Shown here one piece after another: positions 1 to 10,002 of a stretch of 35,991 nt of DNA (position 1 is its first letter; each line of letters starts with the position of its first letter). The DNA comes from Campylobacterota bacterium (lineage in GTDB: Bacteria > Campylobacterota > Campylobacteria > Campylobacterales > JAJVLF01). The notes beneath the pieces were generated by a model. The model did not search any database. It had not been told where the DNA came from and saw nothing but the letters and a program-made list of their open reading frames with translations. The stretch is taken from NCBI GenBank assembly GCA_029255845.1, contig JAJVLF010000017.1, positions 1 through 35,991 of the forward strand, in the 5' to 3' direction. The translations under genes were made by a program, and so were the position numbers.

Positions 1-165
1 TAGAAACTTATCATTACATGAAGCTATAATTGTAATATCAAATAAATTGTTCCATTAATATTTATTTCACTAGATATATCTTAAACAAGACATAGACAGT
101 GAAGTATGCTCACCACCTTAGGAGAGATGGTGTGAGTGGAAACTTATAACTTTTAAAAGAAACAC

Positions 166-749
166 ATGAATATACTAATAACAGGTTTTGCCATTTTAAT
201 TATAGATGCCCTATTAAGCTATTTGTTATCTTATAAAGTAAGTGACTCCATTAATCTATTTATAGCCATGACAACATTTTTAAGTATTTTCTTTGCTGTA
301 TATCAACTACAAAATAACCATAAATGGAATTTAAAACATACTGCAATGACAGAGGCAACAATGGCAGAGAAAAATATACAGAAGCTATTAAGTTTCTAAA
401 TGATAGTATTCAATACAGAGAAGCCGTATCGTCTTATTCCCTCAAAGAAATACATAAGTATCTTTGCGATGAAGAAGACCACACTAAAAATCCTCCCATA
501 ACAGATAAAGGAAAAGATATTAAACATCATATTTTTACTATATTAAATTATTTTGAATATATTGCTGTTGGGGTTAACAATAATGTATATGATGAAAAAA
601 CTATAAAAGACTTATTGATTGGCAGTATGACAAAAGCAGATTTACTATTTGGCGAATATATGGAACATCTAAGAGAGAAACATGTTAAAGATAAATTATT
701 ATTTACTAACTTTCAATCATTAGTAAAGAAATGGAAGAGTAATGAATAA
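166..749 (+). pseudogene. Membrane-anchored DUF4760-like protein split by a -1 frame disruption (ORFs 166..399 and 324..749)
   Basis: ORF1 supplies an N-terminal TM segment and 'QNNHKWNLKH'; ORF2 supplies the C-terminal helical part 'ILNYFEYIAVGVNNNVYDEKTIKDLL...'. Adding one A in the A-run at 370-374 joins them (GAG AAA AAA TAT ACA GAA). Confidence 0.6.
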
Positions 750-798
750 TATGTTATTCATCTCCCCAATCATAGTTAGTAAGCATTAAAATCCTTTG

Positions 799-836
799 AG
801 TAGTATATACTAAAACTAGTTTTAGTATATACTACT
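799..836. repeat. 38-bp perfect palindrome AGTAGTATATACTAAAACTAGTTTTAGTATATACTACT
   Basis: Checked base by base around the centre 817/818. Confidence 0.9.
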
Positions 837-985
837 AAACTTAAAATAAATAAAATTATACAAATAAAACTAAAGATTCTTACTGGCTACACCTTCTCCT
901 GAAGTGTAGGCTAGACATAATAATATTCAACAGACAATAAACTAATACGACAAAACATAACTCCATCACTAAAACCTACATACTC

Positions 986-1020
986 CAGACTACAAGCCTT
1001 AGCTTGTAGTCTGTCTTTTA
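986..1020 (+). terminator. Rho-independent terminator-like hairpin
   Basis: CAGACTACAAGC-CTTA-GCTTGTAGTCTG (12-bp perfect stem) followed by TCTTTTA. Confidence 0.65.
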
Positions 1021-1029
1021 ACTATTAAA

Positions 1030-1215
1030 TCCTTATCCGATCTCTGCTTATGAGCAAGCTTAAAAGTATGTCTTAAAGCTGTCTAGAAAATCGGACATTA
1101 GAGGGCTGAGCGAGTTTGAAATTTTTAGGCTTTAAGACATAATTAAGGTTGCCCTTAAGGGGTCAGGAAGTGAAAGAGTGGTTTTTTACTTCGTTTTCTA
1201 GCAATATTTAAGAAA
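1030..1215. other. Structured intergenic element (candidate ncRNA or dispersed repeat)
   Basis: No ORF. Long-range inverted repeats TATGTCTTAAAGC / GCTTTAAGACATA, TCCGAT / ATCGGA and CTAGAAAA / TTTTCTAG; local hairpin TTAAGG-TTGC-CCTTAA (1143-1158). Locally more GC-rich than its flanks. Confidence 0.4.
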
Positions 1216-1395
1216 TCTTGCATAAAAAATGATGATATAAATACGAATAAAAATCTTAAGTTTATAAATATATTTTAAAATTATATAATTTCACTCGTAG
1301 TATAATTCCAAAGTGAGTTTATAGTTTTAATCAGTAAAGATATACAGATTAATATACGATAATTTTAATCTGTATTATATTTATAATATAATTAA

Positions 1396-2376
1396 TTATC
1401 CACCTATACCAGGCAACTTAGAGGTATCTTTAAAACTATCCACACTAATCATCTTAATATCATTATCTAGCATAATAATAATATGTTTTTTATCTTCACT
1501 AAATAGTATTTTCTTATAATTTTTATTTTCTTCTTTAAAGTATTTTATATCTTTCAAATTCCCCACATCGCTTATATCAATTTTTGAAATCCCATTAAGA
1601 CCTCGTGAAAGATAAACATAATTTCCATCAAATAGGAAATTTTCTACTCTAGGCATAGATAAAGAGCTTACCTCATTTAAAGTAAAATCATATACAGATA
1701 TATTATTATCACTTGCTAAAAATAAATGTTTGTTGTTTGAAGATATTAAATTTATTTTTTCAGGGACGGTTTTTTCTATTTCTTCTTTTATATTTTTCAC
1801 ATCTCTTAAATCATATTTAGTTAGCTTATTTAGGTTAGCTATGGTGTATAAATCTACATCGTCTACCAAATAAGAGCTATTTATTGGTTTTTCTATTTTG
1901 TTAAATTTAATATAACTATCTGCCTCTTTAGTTAATGGCTCAATATCTATTAGCTCTGTTTCTATATCAGAGTTTGCTAGCATTATAGTATTATCAGAAA
2001 AAACCTCAAAGCTAGTTGCTTCATGTTCTAATTCTACACTATTAATGAATCTTAAGTCATCACCGTCATCTATTTTAAATATATGTATCTTTTTATTTTC
2101 ATCTAGGATATATATATTATCTAATACTTTTTTAATAGATACAAAATCCGTCCTTGCTATAAAAGGCTTTACTGAACCTTGTTTTACAAGCTTACCATTA
2201 TTGTGAATATAATATATTTTATCTTTTGAAATAAGATATATTATATTATTATATGAAACCATATCTTGTAAATTATCATTTATTTTTAATATATTATTTT
2301 TCTCATCATCAACCAATTTAAAATCACAAGCTACAAAAATTAAAATAAAAGATAAATAGAAAAATATTTTTTTCAT
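1396..2376 (-). CDS. LVIVD-repeat/beta-propeller-like lipoprotein
   Basis: Signal peptide with lipobox-like 'FVAC'; 'GISKIDISDVGNLKDIKYF' resembles LVIVD repeats. Confidence 0.7.
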   Translation of the reverse strand: MKKIFFYLSFILIFVACDFKLVDDEKNNILKINDNLQDMVSYNNIIYLISKDKIYYIHNNGKLVKQGSVKPFIARTDFVSIKKVLDNIYILDENKKIHIFKIDDGDDLRFINSVELEHEATSFEVFSDNTIMLANSDIETELIDIEPLTKEADSYIKFNKIEKPINSSYLVDDVDLYTIANLNKLTKYDLRDVKNIKEEIEKTVPEKINLISSNNKHLFLASDNNISVYDFTLNEVSSLSMPRVENFLFDGNYVYLSRGLNGISKIDISDVGNLKDIKYFKEENKNYKKILFSEDKKHIIIMLDNDIKMISVDSFKDTSKLPGIGG

Positions 2377-2379
2377 AAA

Positions 2380-3807
2380 TTACTTACTCAAATGCTCTTT
2401 AACTATCTTATTCACAGCCACAGGATTAGCACTACCCTTGCTAAGCTTCATTACTTGCCCCACAAAAAAGCCCAATAATTTATCTTTACCATTTTTATAT
2501 TGCTCCACTTTATCCCCATTAGCACCTATAACTTCTTGAACAAAAGTCTGGATAGCACCATCATCATTTACTTGTCTTAGAGATAGCTTATCTATAATGC
2601 CCTCTACCCCAATATCATTATTTTCTATCATATAATCTAATGTCTTCTTCGCTCCTAAGCCACTTATCACATTATCTTTTATATTTGAAATAAGCGAACT
2701 AAGCGCATTGGGAGTAATAAAAGTATTTTCGATATTATCATCGCCCTTTAATCGCCCTAAAAGCTCCACAGACAGCCATACCACAGAAAGCTTAGGGTCG
2801 CTTTTTTGCTCCATCAAAGCATCAAAATACTTAGAAAGCTCATAATTACCAGTTAAAACATCAGCATCATATTCTTTAAGCTTGTAAGTCTCTATATATC
2901 TTTTTTTCTTATCTTCTGCTAGCTCTGGAATTTCCTTTCCTTTTTCAAATAAATCATCGTGAATTATCACAGGAGGCAAATCAGGGTCAGGAAAATACCT
3001 ATAATCAGCAGCTTCCTCTTTCCCTCTCATACTTCTAGTAGAGTCTTTATTCACATCATAAAGCCTCGTTTCTTGTCTAACTTCCTCATCATAATTACCA
3101 TCTTCCCAAGCATCTCTTTGTCTATGGACTTCGTAATTAATAGCTTTTGCGATATTTTTAAAAGAATTTAGATTTTTAATTTCCACTCTAGTATAGAGCT
3201 TCTCATCGCCCATAGGTCGAATAGACACATTAGCATCACATCTAAAAGAGCCTTCTTGCATATTAGCATTAGAAATACCCAAATACCTAACGATAGAATG
3301 AAGCTTTTTCAAATAAGCCACAGCCTCATCACTATTTCTCATCTCAGGCTCTGAAACAACCTCTAAAAGAGGAGTCCCCGCTCTATTCAAATCCACTTTA
3401 GAATAGCTAGTTTCGTGGATATTTTTACCAGCATCAGTCTCTAAATGAGCTCTGGTAACATTTATTCTTTTATTTTTATTATCTACCTCAATATCCAAAA
3501 ACCCACCCTCAACAACAGGAGTCTCAAATTGAGAAATCTGATACCCATTAGGCAAATCAGGATAAAAATAATTCTTCCTCTCAAAAGTAGAATGCCTATT
3601 AATTTGAGAACTAATAGCCTTCCCTAAAGACACAGCCTTTTGCACAGCAAGCCTATTAAGCACAGGCAAAGACCCTGGCAAAGCCAAACAAGTAGGACAA
3701 GTATTAGCATTTTCATCTCCTGCAAACTCCGTAGAACAACCACAAAATAACTTTGTTTTAGTATTTAACTGTATATGAACCTCTAAACCAATAACCGTTT
3801 CAAACAT
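2380..3807 (-). CDS. gatB: Asp-tRNA(Asn)/Glu-tRNA(Gln) amidotransferase subunit B
   Basis: '[24 protein letters not shown]', '[14 protein letters not shown]', '[12 protein letters not shown]': full-length GatB signatures. Confidence 0.97.
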   Translation of the reverse strand: MFETVIGLEVHIQLNTKTKLFCGCSTEFAGDENANTCPTCLALPGSLPVLNRLAVQKAVSLGKAISSQINRHSTFERKNYFYPDLPNGYQISQFETPVVEGGFLDIEVDNKNKRINVTRAHLETDAGKNIHETSYSKVDLNRAGTPLLEVVSEPEMRNSDEAVAYLKKLHSIVRYLGISNANMQEGSFRCDANVSIRPMGDEKLYTRVEIKNLNSFKNIAKAINYEVHRQRDAWEDGNYDEEVRQETRLYDVNKDSTRSMRGKEEAADYRYFPDPDLPPVIIHDDLFEKGKEIPELAEDKKKRYIETYKLKEYDADVLTGNYELSKYFDALMEQKSDPKLSVVWLSVELLGRLKGDDNIENTFITPNALSSLISNIKDNVISGLGAKKTLDYMIENNDIGVEGIIDKLSLRQVNDDGAIQTFVQEVIGANGDKVEQYKNGKDKLLGFFVGQVMKLSKGSANPVAVNKIVKEHLSK

Positions 3808-4024
3808 CGAGCAAAACCCACCTTTTCCGTTTATTTTATCAATTTTTTATTAATCTTGGATGGGTCGGGTTGGTTATTTAGTAAAATTAAACCTATGTTA
3901 ATAGAAGTTCCCTATAGTCTTATTTGAATTAATTCAGAAATAAAAACATATTTTTATACAGTTTTTATTACTATAATAAGAGTTAATAGATAAAATAAGA
4001 AATAAACAAATAGGGTTAAATAAA

Positions 4025-5569
4025 ATGAGCTTAAAAAAGCTTCCAATAGGCATACAGACATTTAAAAGTATAATAGAAGAAAATTATCTATATATAGATA
4101 AAACTAAAATAGCTTTAAATCTTATAGAAAATCATAAATATGTATTTCTTTCTCGTCCTAGAAGATTTGGTAAAAGCTTGTTTCTTGATACTCTCTCTCA
4201 GATATTCAAAGGTAGCAAAGAGTTATTTAAAGGCTTAGACATTTATGATAAATGGGATTTTAATGTTAAGTATCCTGTGATTAAGATAGATTTCTTTGGG
4301 GATTTACGAAGTGGAAAGAGTTTAGAAAAAACTATTTTATCAGTCTTAAGAAGTAATCAAAATAATTTAAATGTAGAATGTAATGATACTACCCATTTTG
4401 GGTCTTGCTTTAAAGAATTAATAGAAAATACTTCTAAAAAATATAATCAAAAAGTAGTAGTTTTAATAGATGAATATGATAAAGCTATACTAGATAACTT
4501 AGACCAAATGGAAGTAGCAAAAGAAAATAGAGAAATAATAAAAGGATTATATTCAGTTTTAAAAGGATGTGATGAACATTTAAAATTCGTTTTTCTTACA
4601 GGAGTATCAAAATTTAGTAAAGCTAGTATATTTAGTGGATTAAATATGCTTGAAGACATTAGCTTAAACCCAAAATATGGGAATATATGTGGATATACTC
4701 AACAAGATATAGAAACTACATTTCTACCTTACTTAAAAGATGTAGATTTAGAGAAAGTCCGAGAGTGGTATAATGGATATAACTTTTTAAAAGATGATGT
4801 GTATAATCCTTTTGATATTTTATTGTTTATTAAGAATGAATTTATATATACAAATTATTGGTTTGAAACAGGAACTCCTAGTTTTCTAATAAAACTAATC
4901 AAAGAAAATGATTACTTTATACCAAATTTATCTAATATGACTATAGGAGAAAAACTATTAAATAGTTTTGATATAGATAACTTAGATTTAGAAGTGATAC
5001 TCTATCAAGCTGGATACTTAACAATAGATAAAAAAATTATAGATGAAGAAAATGATATAATAGAATATAAACTAAAACTACCAAATAAAGAAGTAAAAAA
5101 CTCTTTAAGTGAATACATAATATTAACTATGTATAAAAACACTAATCCAAATAATTTTATAAGAAGTCTAAGAGCTTCATTAAAGAAGTCAAACCTTGAA
5201 GACTTTAAAAATACTCTAGTATCCATATTTGCTTCAATCCCTTACACAAATTTCACAAATAACAATATCCAAATATACGAAGGATTTTATGCAAGTATAA
5301 TTTATGTATATTTACAAAGCTTAGGAATTGAGATAATAGGAGAAGACATAACCAACAAAGGAAGAATAGATTTATCTGTATTTATTGAAAATAAGTTATA
5401 CATAATAGAGTTTAAAATGGATACCAATAAAGATAATGCACTAAAACAAGTAAAAGATAAAAATTATGCACAAAAATATCTTAATCAAAATAAAGATATA
5501 TATTTAGTAGGTATTAATTTTAATGAGCAAGATAAAAATATATCTAGTTTTGAGTGGGAAAAACTTTAG
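4025..5569 (+). CDS. AAA-ATPase-like (PF09820 type) / PD-(D/E)XK nuclease (PF08011 type) protein
   Basis: 'KLPIGIQTFKSIIEENYLYIDKT', 'FLSRPRRFGKSLFLDTL', 'VVLIDEYDKAI', C-terminal 'GRIDLSVFIENKLYIIEFK'. Confidence 0.9.
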   Translation: MSLKKLPIGIQTFKSIIEENYLYIDKTKIALNLIENHKYVFLSRPRRFGKSLFLDTLSQIFKGSKELFKGLDIYDKWDFNVKYPVIKIDFFGDLRSGKSLEKTILSVLRSNQNNLNVECNDTTHFGSCFKELIENTSKKYNQKVVVLIDEYDKAILDNLDQMEVAKENREIIKGLYSVLKGCDEHLKFVFLTGVSKFSKASIFSGLNMLEDISLNPKYGNICGYTQQDIETTFLPYLKDVDLEKVREWYNGYNFLKDDVYNPFDILLFIKNEFIYTNYWFETGTPSFLIKLIKENDYFIPNLSNMTIGEKLLNSFDIDNLDLEVILYQAGYLTIDKKIIDEENDIIEYKLKLPNKEVKNSLSEYIILTMYKNTNPNNFIRSLRASLKKSNLEDFKNTLVSIFASIPYTNFTNNNIQIYEGFYASIIYVYLQSLGIEIIGEDITNKGRIDLSVFIENKLYIIEFKMDTNKDNALKQVKDKNYAQKYLNQNKDIYLVGINFNEQDKNISSFEWEKL

Positions 5570-5682
5570 ACATTGTAATATATTTAGATTAGTTGAATAA
5601 TATTAAAATTGGTTGAGGGTCATATATTTACTATTATCATTGATGTGGTCTTCCTTTTTAGGGGATGTTATAGTATAAAACC

Positions 5683-7020
5683 TCAAAACTTATTTTTATT
5701 TAAAACAGATAATTCTTTTAGTTTTTTTATCCCATATGCCCATATTATAAATGCTGAGAGTATTACACTTAAAGCAATACTAAGCCATATATAAATTATA
5801 TTTTGTGTGTATATTATGACTACTTCTAATAATGCTATAGGGAAAATAATTTGTCTTATTATACTTAGATAAAAAATAAATTTTGTTTTTTGTATGGCTT
5901 GAAGCAATGAGATATAAATAAAAATAACCCCAAAAGCAAAAATTAAAAAAGCTTCTATTCGCAAAAAGATAATGCCCTCTTTTAATACCTCGCTATCATC
6001 AGTAAAAAAAGAAATAAGATACTCAGGGAAAAACATCAAAACTATAAATGAAGCTATAGCAAGATAAGCAGAATAATGTAGCGATATTTTAATTGTTTCT
6101 TCTATTCGCTCAAATTTTTTGGCTCCGTTGTTTTGTGCTGATATAGTTAAGACAGCTACACTTATTCCAATAATAGGCATAATGACAAGTTGCTCTATTC
6201 TCATACCTATACCAAGGGCTGCTATGACAGACTCACCATAAGGGGAAGCATAATAAGTTACAATAAATACTCCAAGAGACATAAAAACCATATTCGCAGT
6301 TGGGGCTATGCCAAGCTGTAATAGTTTTTTATGCACTATTATATTGAAATAAAATTTTGTATTTAGGATTTTCGTTTTATATAGTTTATAGCCTAGATAT
6401 AATATTAATATAGTCTCTGTTATTAAGGTGGCGATAGAAATACCTTTTATCCCAAATCCCCATTTTATGAATAAATAATCAAGAACTATATTTATGAAAA
6501 AAGTAGCTATCATAGCATTTCTAGCAGAAATCATATCTCCTTGAGCATTAAGAAAGGAGTTTAAAAACATTGATACTATAAAAAGTATAGAGCCATAAAT
6601 AATTATATTGATATAATCCAAAGCAGATTGAAGATAGCTACCACTAGCACCTAAGTATCGCATAAGAAATTCACTACTTAAAAGACCAATAATAGTGCTT
6701 ATGATAGATAAAACGATAGCAAATAACAAAGCATTTTGAGCCATATTTTGTGCTTTTTCTTTATTTTGCTCACCAAGAGCATTTGCGACCATAGAAGTAA
6801 TAGCCTCACTCATTCCGATACCAATAGAAAGTAGCAAAAAATACAATGGAAAAGAAATTGACATAGCAGCCAAAGCTTCTATAGAGATAAATCCCGCGAA
6901 ATATGTATCTGTGATATTATATAAAGTATGAAATAAAAACCCTATACTTGCAGGAATAGCGAGAGATTTTAAGGTCGATTTAATATCCCCATTTGTTAAA
7001 TTGGTTTTTAGTTTTGCCAT
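5683..7020 (-). CDS. MATE family efflux transporter
   Basis: Polytopic; 'SLAIPASIGFLFHTLYNITDTYFAG', 'GIGMSEAITSMVANALGEQN'. Confidence 0.93.
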   Translation of the reverse strand: MAKLKTNLTNGDIKSTLKSLAIPASIGFLFHTLYNITDTYFAGFISIEALAAMSISFPLYFLLLSIGIGMSEAITSMVANALGEQNKEKAQNMAQNALLFAIVLSIISTIIGLLSSEFLMRYLGASGSYLQSALDYINIIIYGSILFIVSMFLNSFLNAQGDMISARNAMIATFFINIVLDYLFIKWGFGIKGISIATLITETILILYLGYKLYKTKILNTKFYFNIIVHKKLLQLGIAPTANMVFMSLGVFIVTYYASPYGESVIAALGIGMRIEQLVIMPIIGISVAVLTISAQNNGAKKFERIEETIKISLHYSAYLAIASFIVLMFFPEYLISFFTDDSEVLKEGIIFLRIEAFLIFAFGVIFIYISLLQAIQKTKFIFYLSIIRQIIFPIALLEVVIIYTQNIIYIWLSIALSVILSAFIIWAYGIKKLKELSVLNKNKF

Positions 7021-7126
7021 AGGTTAATATTGTTTTTCATACTTTTTAATGTTATTTTTTATATGATTATTATATCTAAAATCTCTTATACAGCTACATA
7101 GGTGCTTATATTTCCTTTCTATTTCC

Positions 7127-8464
7127 TTAAGCAAAATAAACTTTAAAATATTTACCTTTTAATTTAGTATTATTTAATTTATCACAAGTTTTTTTAGAAA
7201 CCTTTCTTTTAATAGCCACAAAAGAGCAAAAATCTAAAATATCTATTCGTCCGACATCATCTTTCTCAATATTTATGGCTTTTATTAAAGTGCCTAAAAT
7301 ATCTCCTTTTCTTATTTTTTGTTTTTTACCAGCATTAATAAATAAAGTATCATATATTGGTGTAAAATCATATTTTTCATTTATTGTTAGGCTTGATGGT
7401 GATTGTAGGGTTTGTTCTTTATTGTATGTGGTTTTTAGCTCTTGAAATAAATCAATATCTTGTATGTCTATTAAAGAGATGGCTTTGCCACTTTTACCTG
7501 CTCTTGCTGTTCGTCCTATTCTGTGAATATATGTTTCTAATGTGTTTGGGAAGTCATAATTTATTATGAGAGATATATCGTCTATATCAATGCCTCTTGA
7601 GGCTACATCGGTTGCTATTAAAATGGGGTGGCTTTTATTGGAGAATAATATTAGGGTTTCATTTCTTTCTTTTTGGTCTAAATCACTATGTAAGACCAAT
7701 GGGGAAAGATTGTTTTTTGTTAGTTTGTCTGATAGTTCATCGCATTCTATTTTAGTATTACAAAAAATTAGAACAGAATCTGGCTTATATGTATTAAAAA
7801 TCTTTAAAATATTTTGACATTTTTCATGATAGCTACTTTCATAAAAGACCTGCTCGATGATGTTTTCATTATGTGTAGATTCTATTACTATTTTAGTCGG
7901 TTTATTTAAAATATCTTTTGCTAAATCCTCAATGCCCAAAGGGTAAGTAGCAGAAAATAGCATAGTTTGTCTCTTTTTTGGGATATAAGAAATTATCTCG
8001 TTAATATCATCATAAAAGCCCATATCAAGCATTTTATCGGCTTCATCTAGCACTAGAGTATTTATATTTTCAGGATTAAAGTTTTCTTCTTTTAGATGTT
8101 TTAAAAGTCTTCCAGGAGTTCCTATGATGATATGAGCTTGATGAGAAAGTGAATGCACTTGAGGTCTGTAGGCAACCCCACCACATAAAGTTAATATTTT
8201 TACATTATGTTTATATCTAGCTATTTTTTTAAGCTCATTAGCTACCTGATTAGCAAGCTCTCTAGTGGGAGATATGACTAATGATTGTATTCTAAATTTA
8301 GAAACATCTAGCTTATGCAATAAAGCAATACCAAAAGAAGCCGTCTTTCCACTCCCCGTTTTAGCTTGAGCTATTAAATCATCACCATTTAAAGTAATAG
8401 GTAAAGATTTCTCTTGTATTTCGGTTAAATTATTATAGCCTAAGCTCTCTAAGTTGCTTAGCAT
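7127..8464 (-). CDS. dbpA: DEAD-box ATP-dependent RNA helicase, DbpA type
   Basis: 'AQAKTGSGKTASF', 'DEAD', 'SAT', 'HRIGRTARAGKSG', C-terminal DbpA-like RNA-binding domain 'KGDILGTLIKAINIEKDDVGRIDI'. The start may lie 7 codons upstream (8485, ATC); see findings. Confidence 0.93.
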   Translation of the reverse strand: MLSNLESLGYNNLTEIQEKSLPITLNGDDLIAQAKTGSGKTASFGIALLHKLDVSKFRIQSLVISPTRELANQVANELKKIARYKHNVKILTLCGGVAYRPQVHSLSHQAHIIIGTPGRLLKHLKEENFNPENINTLVLDEADKMLDMGFYDDINEIISYIPKKRQTMLFSATYPLGIEDLAKDILNKPTKIVIESTHNENIIEQVFYESSYHEKCQNILKIFNTYKPDSVLIFCNTKIECDELSDKLTKNNLSPLVLHSDLDQKERNETLILFSNKSHPILIATDVASRGIDIDDISLIINYDFPNTLETYIHRIGRTARAGKSGKAISLIDIQDIDLFQELKTTYNKEQTLQSPSSLTINEKYDFTPIYDTLFINAGKKQKIRKGDILGTLIKAINIEKDDVGRIDILDFCSFVAIKRKVSKKTCDKLNNTKLKGKYFKVYFA

Positions 8465-8497
8465 TTTCTTATCTAAATTATTGATGTTTGTCCTTAG

Positions 8498-9178
8498 TTA
8501 ATTCATAATAGTAGCTAAAATTCCTTTAAGGGAATAATCACTTAATGTTTTATGGATAATATTTTTAGTTTCTTTATAGTCTATATTATGCTTTTTAGTC
8601 ATAAATTTTAAATTATTTAATATAGATTTATTATTTTTCATATTTAAAAGCTCATATAAAAATTTGGTTACTTCAAAAAAATAACTCTCATAATCTAAGT
8701 CTTTATATACCAATAAATATGTTTGCTTTTTTATTGATGGATTATCTAAATGAATGGAGTATTGACTTTTTATTAATCTCGCATTAATGCCTAATTTATA
8801 CCTTTTATTCCAAGAGAATTTATTAACTCTAAGCTCATTTGGTAAATTAAATATATTAATTTGAGCTAATTCAAATTTTAAAATATCTAAAGCAAATCTT
8901 CTTATTTCTAGCTTGTTTATTTCTATAAAGTTTATAAAATCTTTCATCATATACATTGGTAAGGGCATTATAGGTTTTGAATTTGCGATATACTCTTTTA
9001 TAAAAAAATCTAAATCTTCGCTTTTTGTTTGTTTGGTATATAATGGAAACCCTGAGCTTATGAAATGCCTTTTGGCATTAAAAATAAGATTTCTATATGT
9101 ATTAATGCCTTTAATTTTAGAGTCTTTTTTTTGTGTAATATCTTTAAAAAACTCTTTTTGTAAATCAGGCATTATCAC
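8498..9178 (-). CDS. HvfC/BufC-like partner protein (DUF2063-type N-terminus)
   Basis: Overlaps the 3' end of the DUF692 gene; N-terminal 'LQKEFFKDIT...YRNLIFNAKRHFISSGFPLY' resembles DUF2063 proteins. Confidence 0.65.
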   Translation of the reverse strand: MIMPDLQKEFFKDITQKKDSKIKGINTYRNLIFNAKRHFISSGFPLYTKQTKSEDLDFFIKEYIANSKPIMPLPMYMMKDFINFIEINKLEIRRFALDILKFELAQINIFNLPNELRVNKFSWNKRYKLGINARLIKSQYSIHLDNPSIKKQTYLLVYKDLDYESYFFEVTKFLYELLNMKNNKSILNNLKFMTKKHNIDYKETKNIIHKTLSDYSLKGILATIMN

Positions 9179-9992
9179 ATATTGTTTTAATTTTATTAAA
9201 TTCTTTTGCTAATGTTTTAAATGGCGGGATATTATTATCTCTTTCAAGCAACACAGGGGATTTTTTTCTTTTTAGAGTAAAATTTAATAGCTCTAAAACA
9301 TCATCTTTAACTTTTGAGCCATGAGTGTCTATCAAATCCCCATTATCTGTCTTTAAATGACCTGCTATATGATGATATGCGATATGCTCCTCATTTATTT
9401 CTTCTATAAATTTATATGGAGAGAAATTATGATTTTTAGAATTTACATATACATTATTTACATCAAGAAGTAGCTTTGAGCCACTTTTTTTACAGACTTG
9501 ATTAATAAACTCACTTTCACTAAATTCACTCTCTATATCATAATACCAAGAGGCATTTTCTAAAATTAATTCTCTATTTAGAAAGTTTTGAACATAATCG
9601 ATATTATCAACTATTGATTGCACAGATTTGTTAGTTAAAGGGGGTGGCAAAAGCTCATAGGTTTGCTTGCCATGAAAATGACAAAAAGAAAAATGCTCTG
9701 AGTAATGCTTAAAACCCCATTCATCTAAAAACTTTTTCATTTTAATTAAAAATAATTTACTCATACCTTCTTTCATTTGCGAGGTCTCAGAAGCGATAGA
9801 AAGAGATACCCCATGGCACATTATAGGATATTTATCTACTAGATTTTTAAATAATTTTTGATGTTTTTTTGGGATGACAAACCAATTTTCTGGAATAATC
9901 TCAAGCCAATTAGGTTGTAATATAGAGCTATCAAGCAAATCATACATAAACTCATCTCTTAGACCTATCCCTAAGCCTTGAAATTTTTTCAT
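9165..9992 (-). CDS. DUF692 / multinuclear non-heme iron oxidase (MNIO; HvfB/BufB/MbnB family)
   Basis: 'GLGIGLRDEF', 'HGVSLSIAS', 'SEHFSFC', 'LLDVNNVYVNSKNH', 'HIAGH...IDTHGSKVKDDV', 'LLERDNNIP'. Confidence 0.92.
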   Translation of the reverse strand: MKKFQGLGIGLRDEFMYDLLDSSILQPNWLEIIPENWFVIPKKHQKLFKNLVDKYPIMCHGVSLSIASETSQMKEGMSKLFLIKMKKFLDEWGFKHYSEHFSFCHFHGKQTYELLPPPLTNKSVQSIVDNIDYVQNFLNRELILENASWYYDIESEFSESEFINQVCKKSGSKLLLDVNNVYVNSKNHNFSPYKFIEEINEEHIAYHHIAGHLKTDNGDLIDTHGSKVKDDVLELLNFTLKRKKSPVLLERDNNIPPFKTLAKEFNKIKTICDNA

Positions 9993-10002
9993 ATTTAGAA
10001 GA

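Noticed and set aside
109-144. Hairpin CTCACCACC...GGTGTGAG as a riboswitch
   Set aside because: Single bulged stem of about 8 bp, too little structure to support a regulatory RNA call.
2959-3627. Plus-strand ORFs inside gatB
   Set aside because: Antisense to conserved GatB sequence.
5609-5794. 61-aa ORF overlapping the MATE 3' end
   Set aside because: Mostly antisense to MATE; no supporting features.
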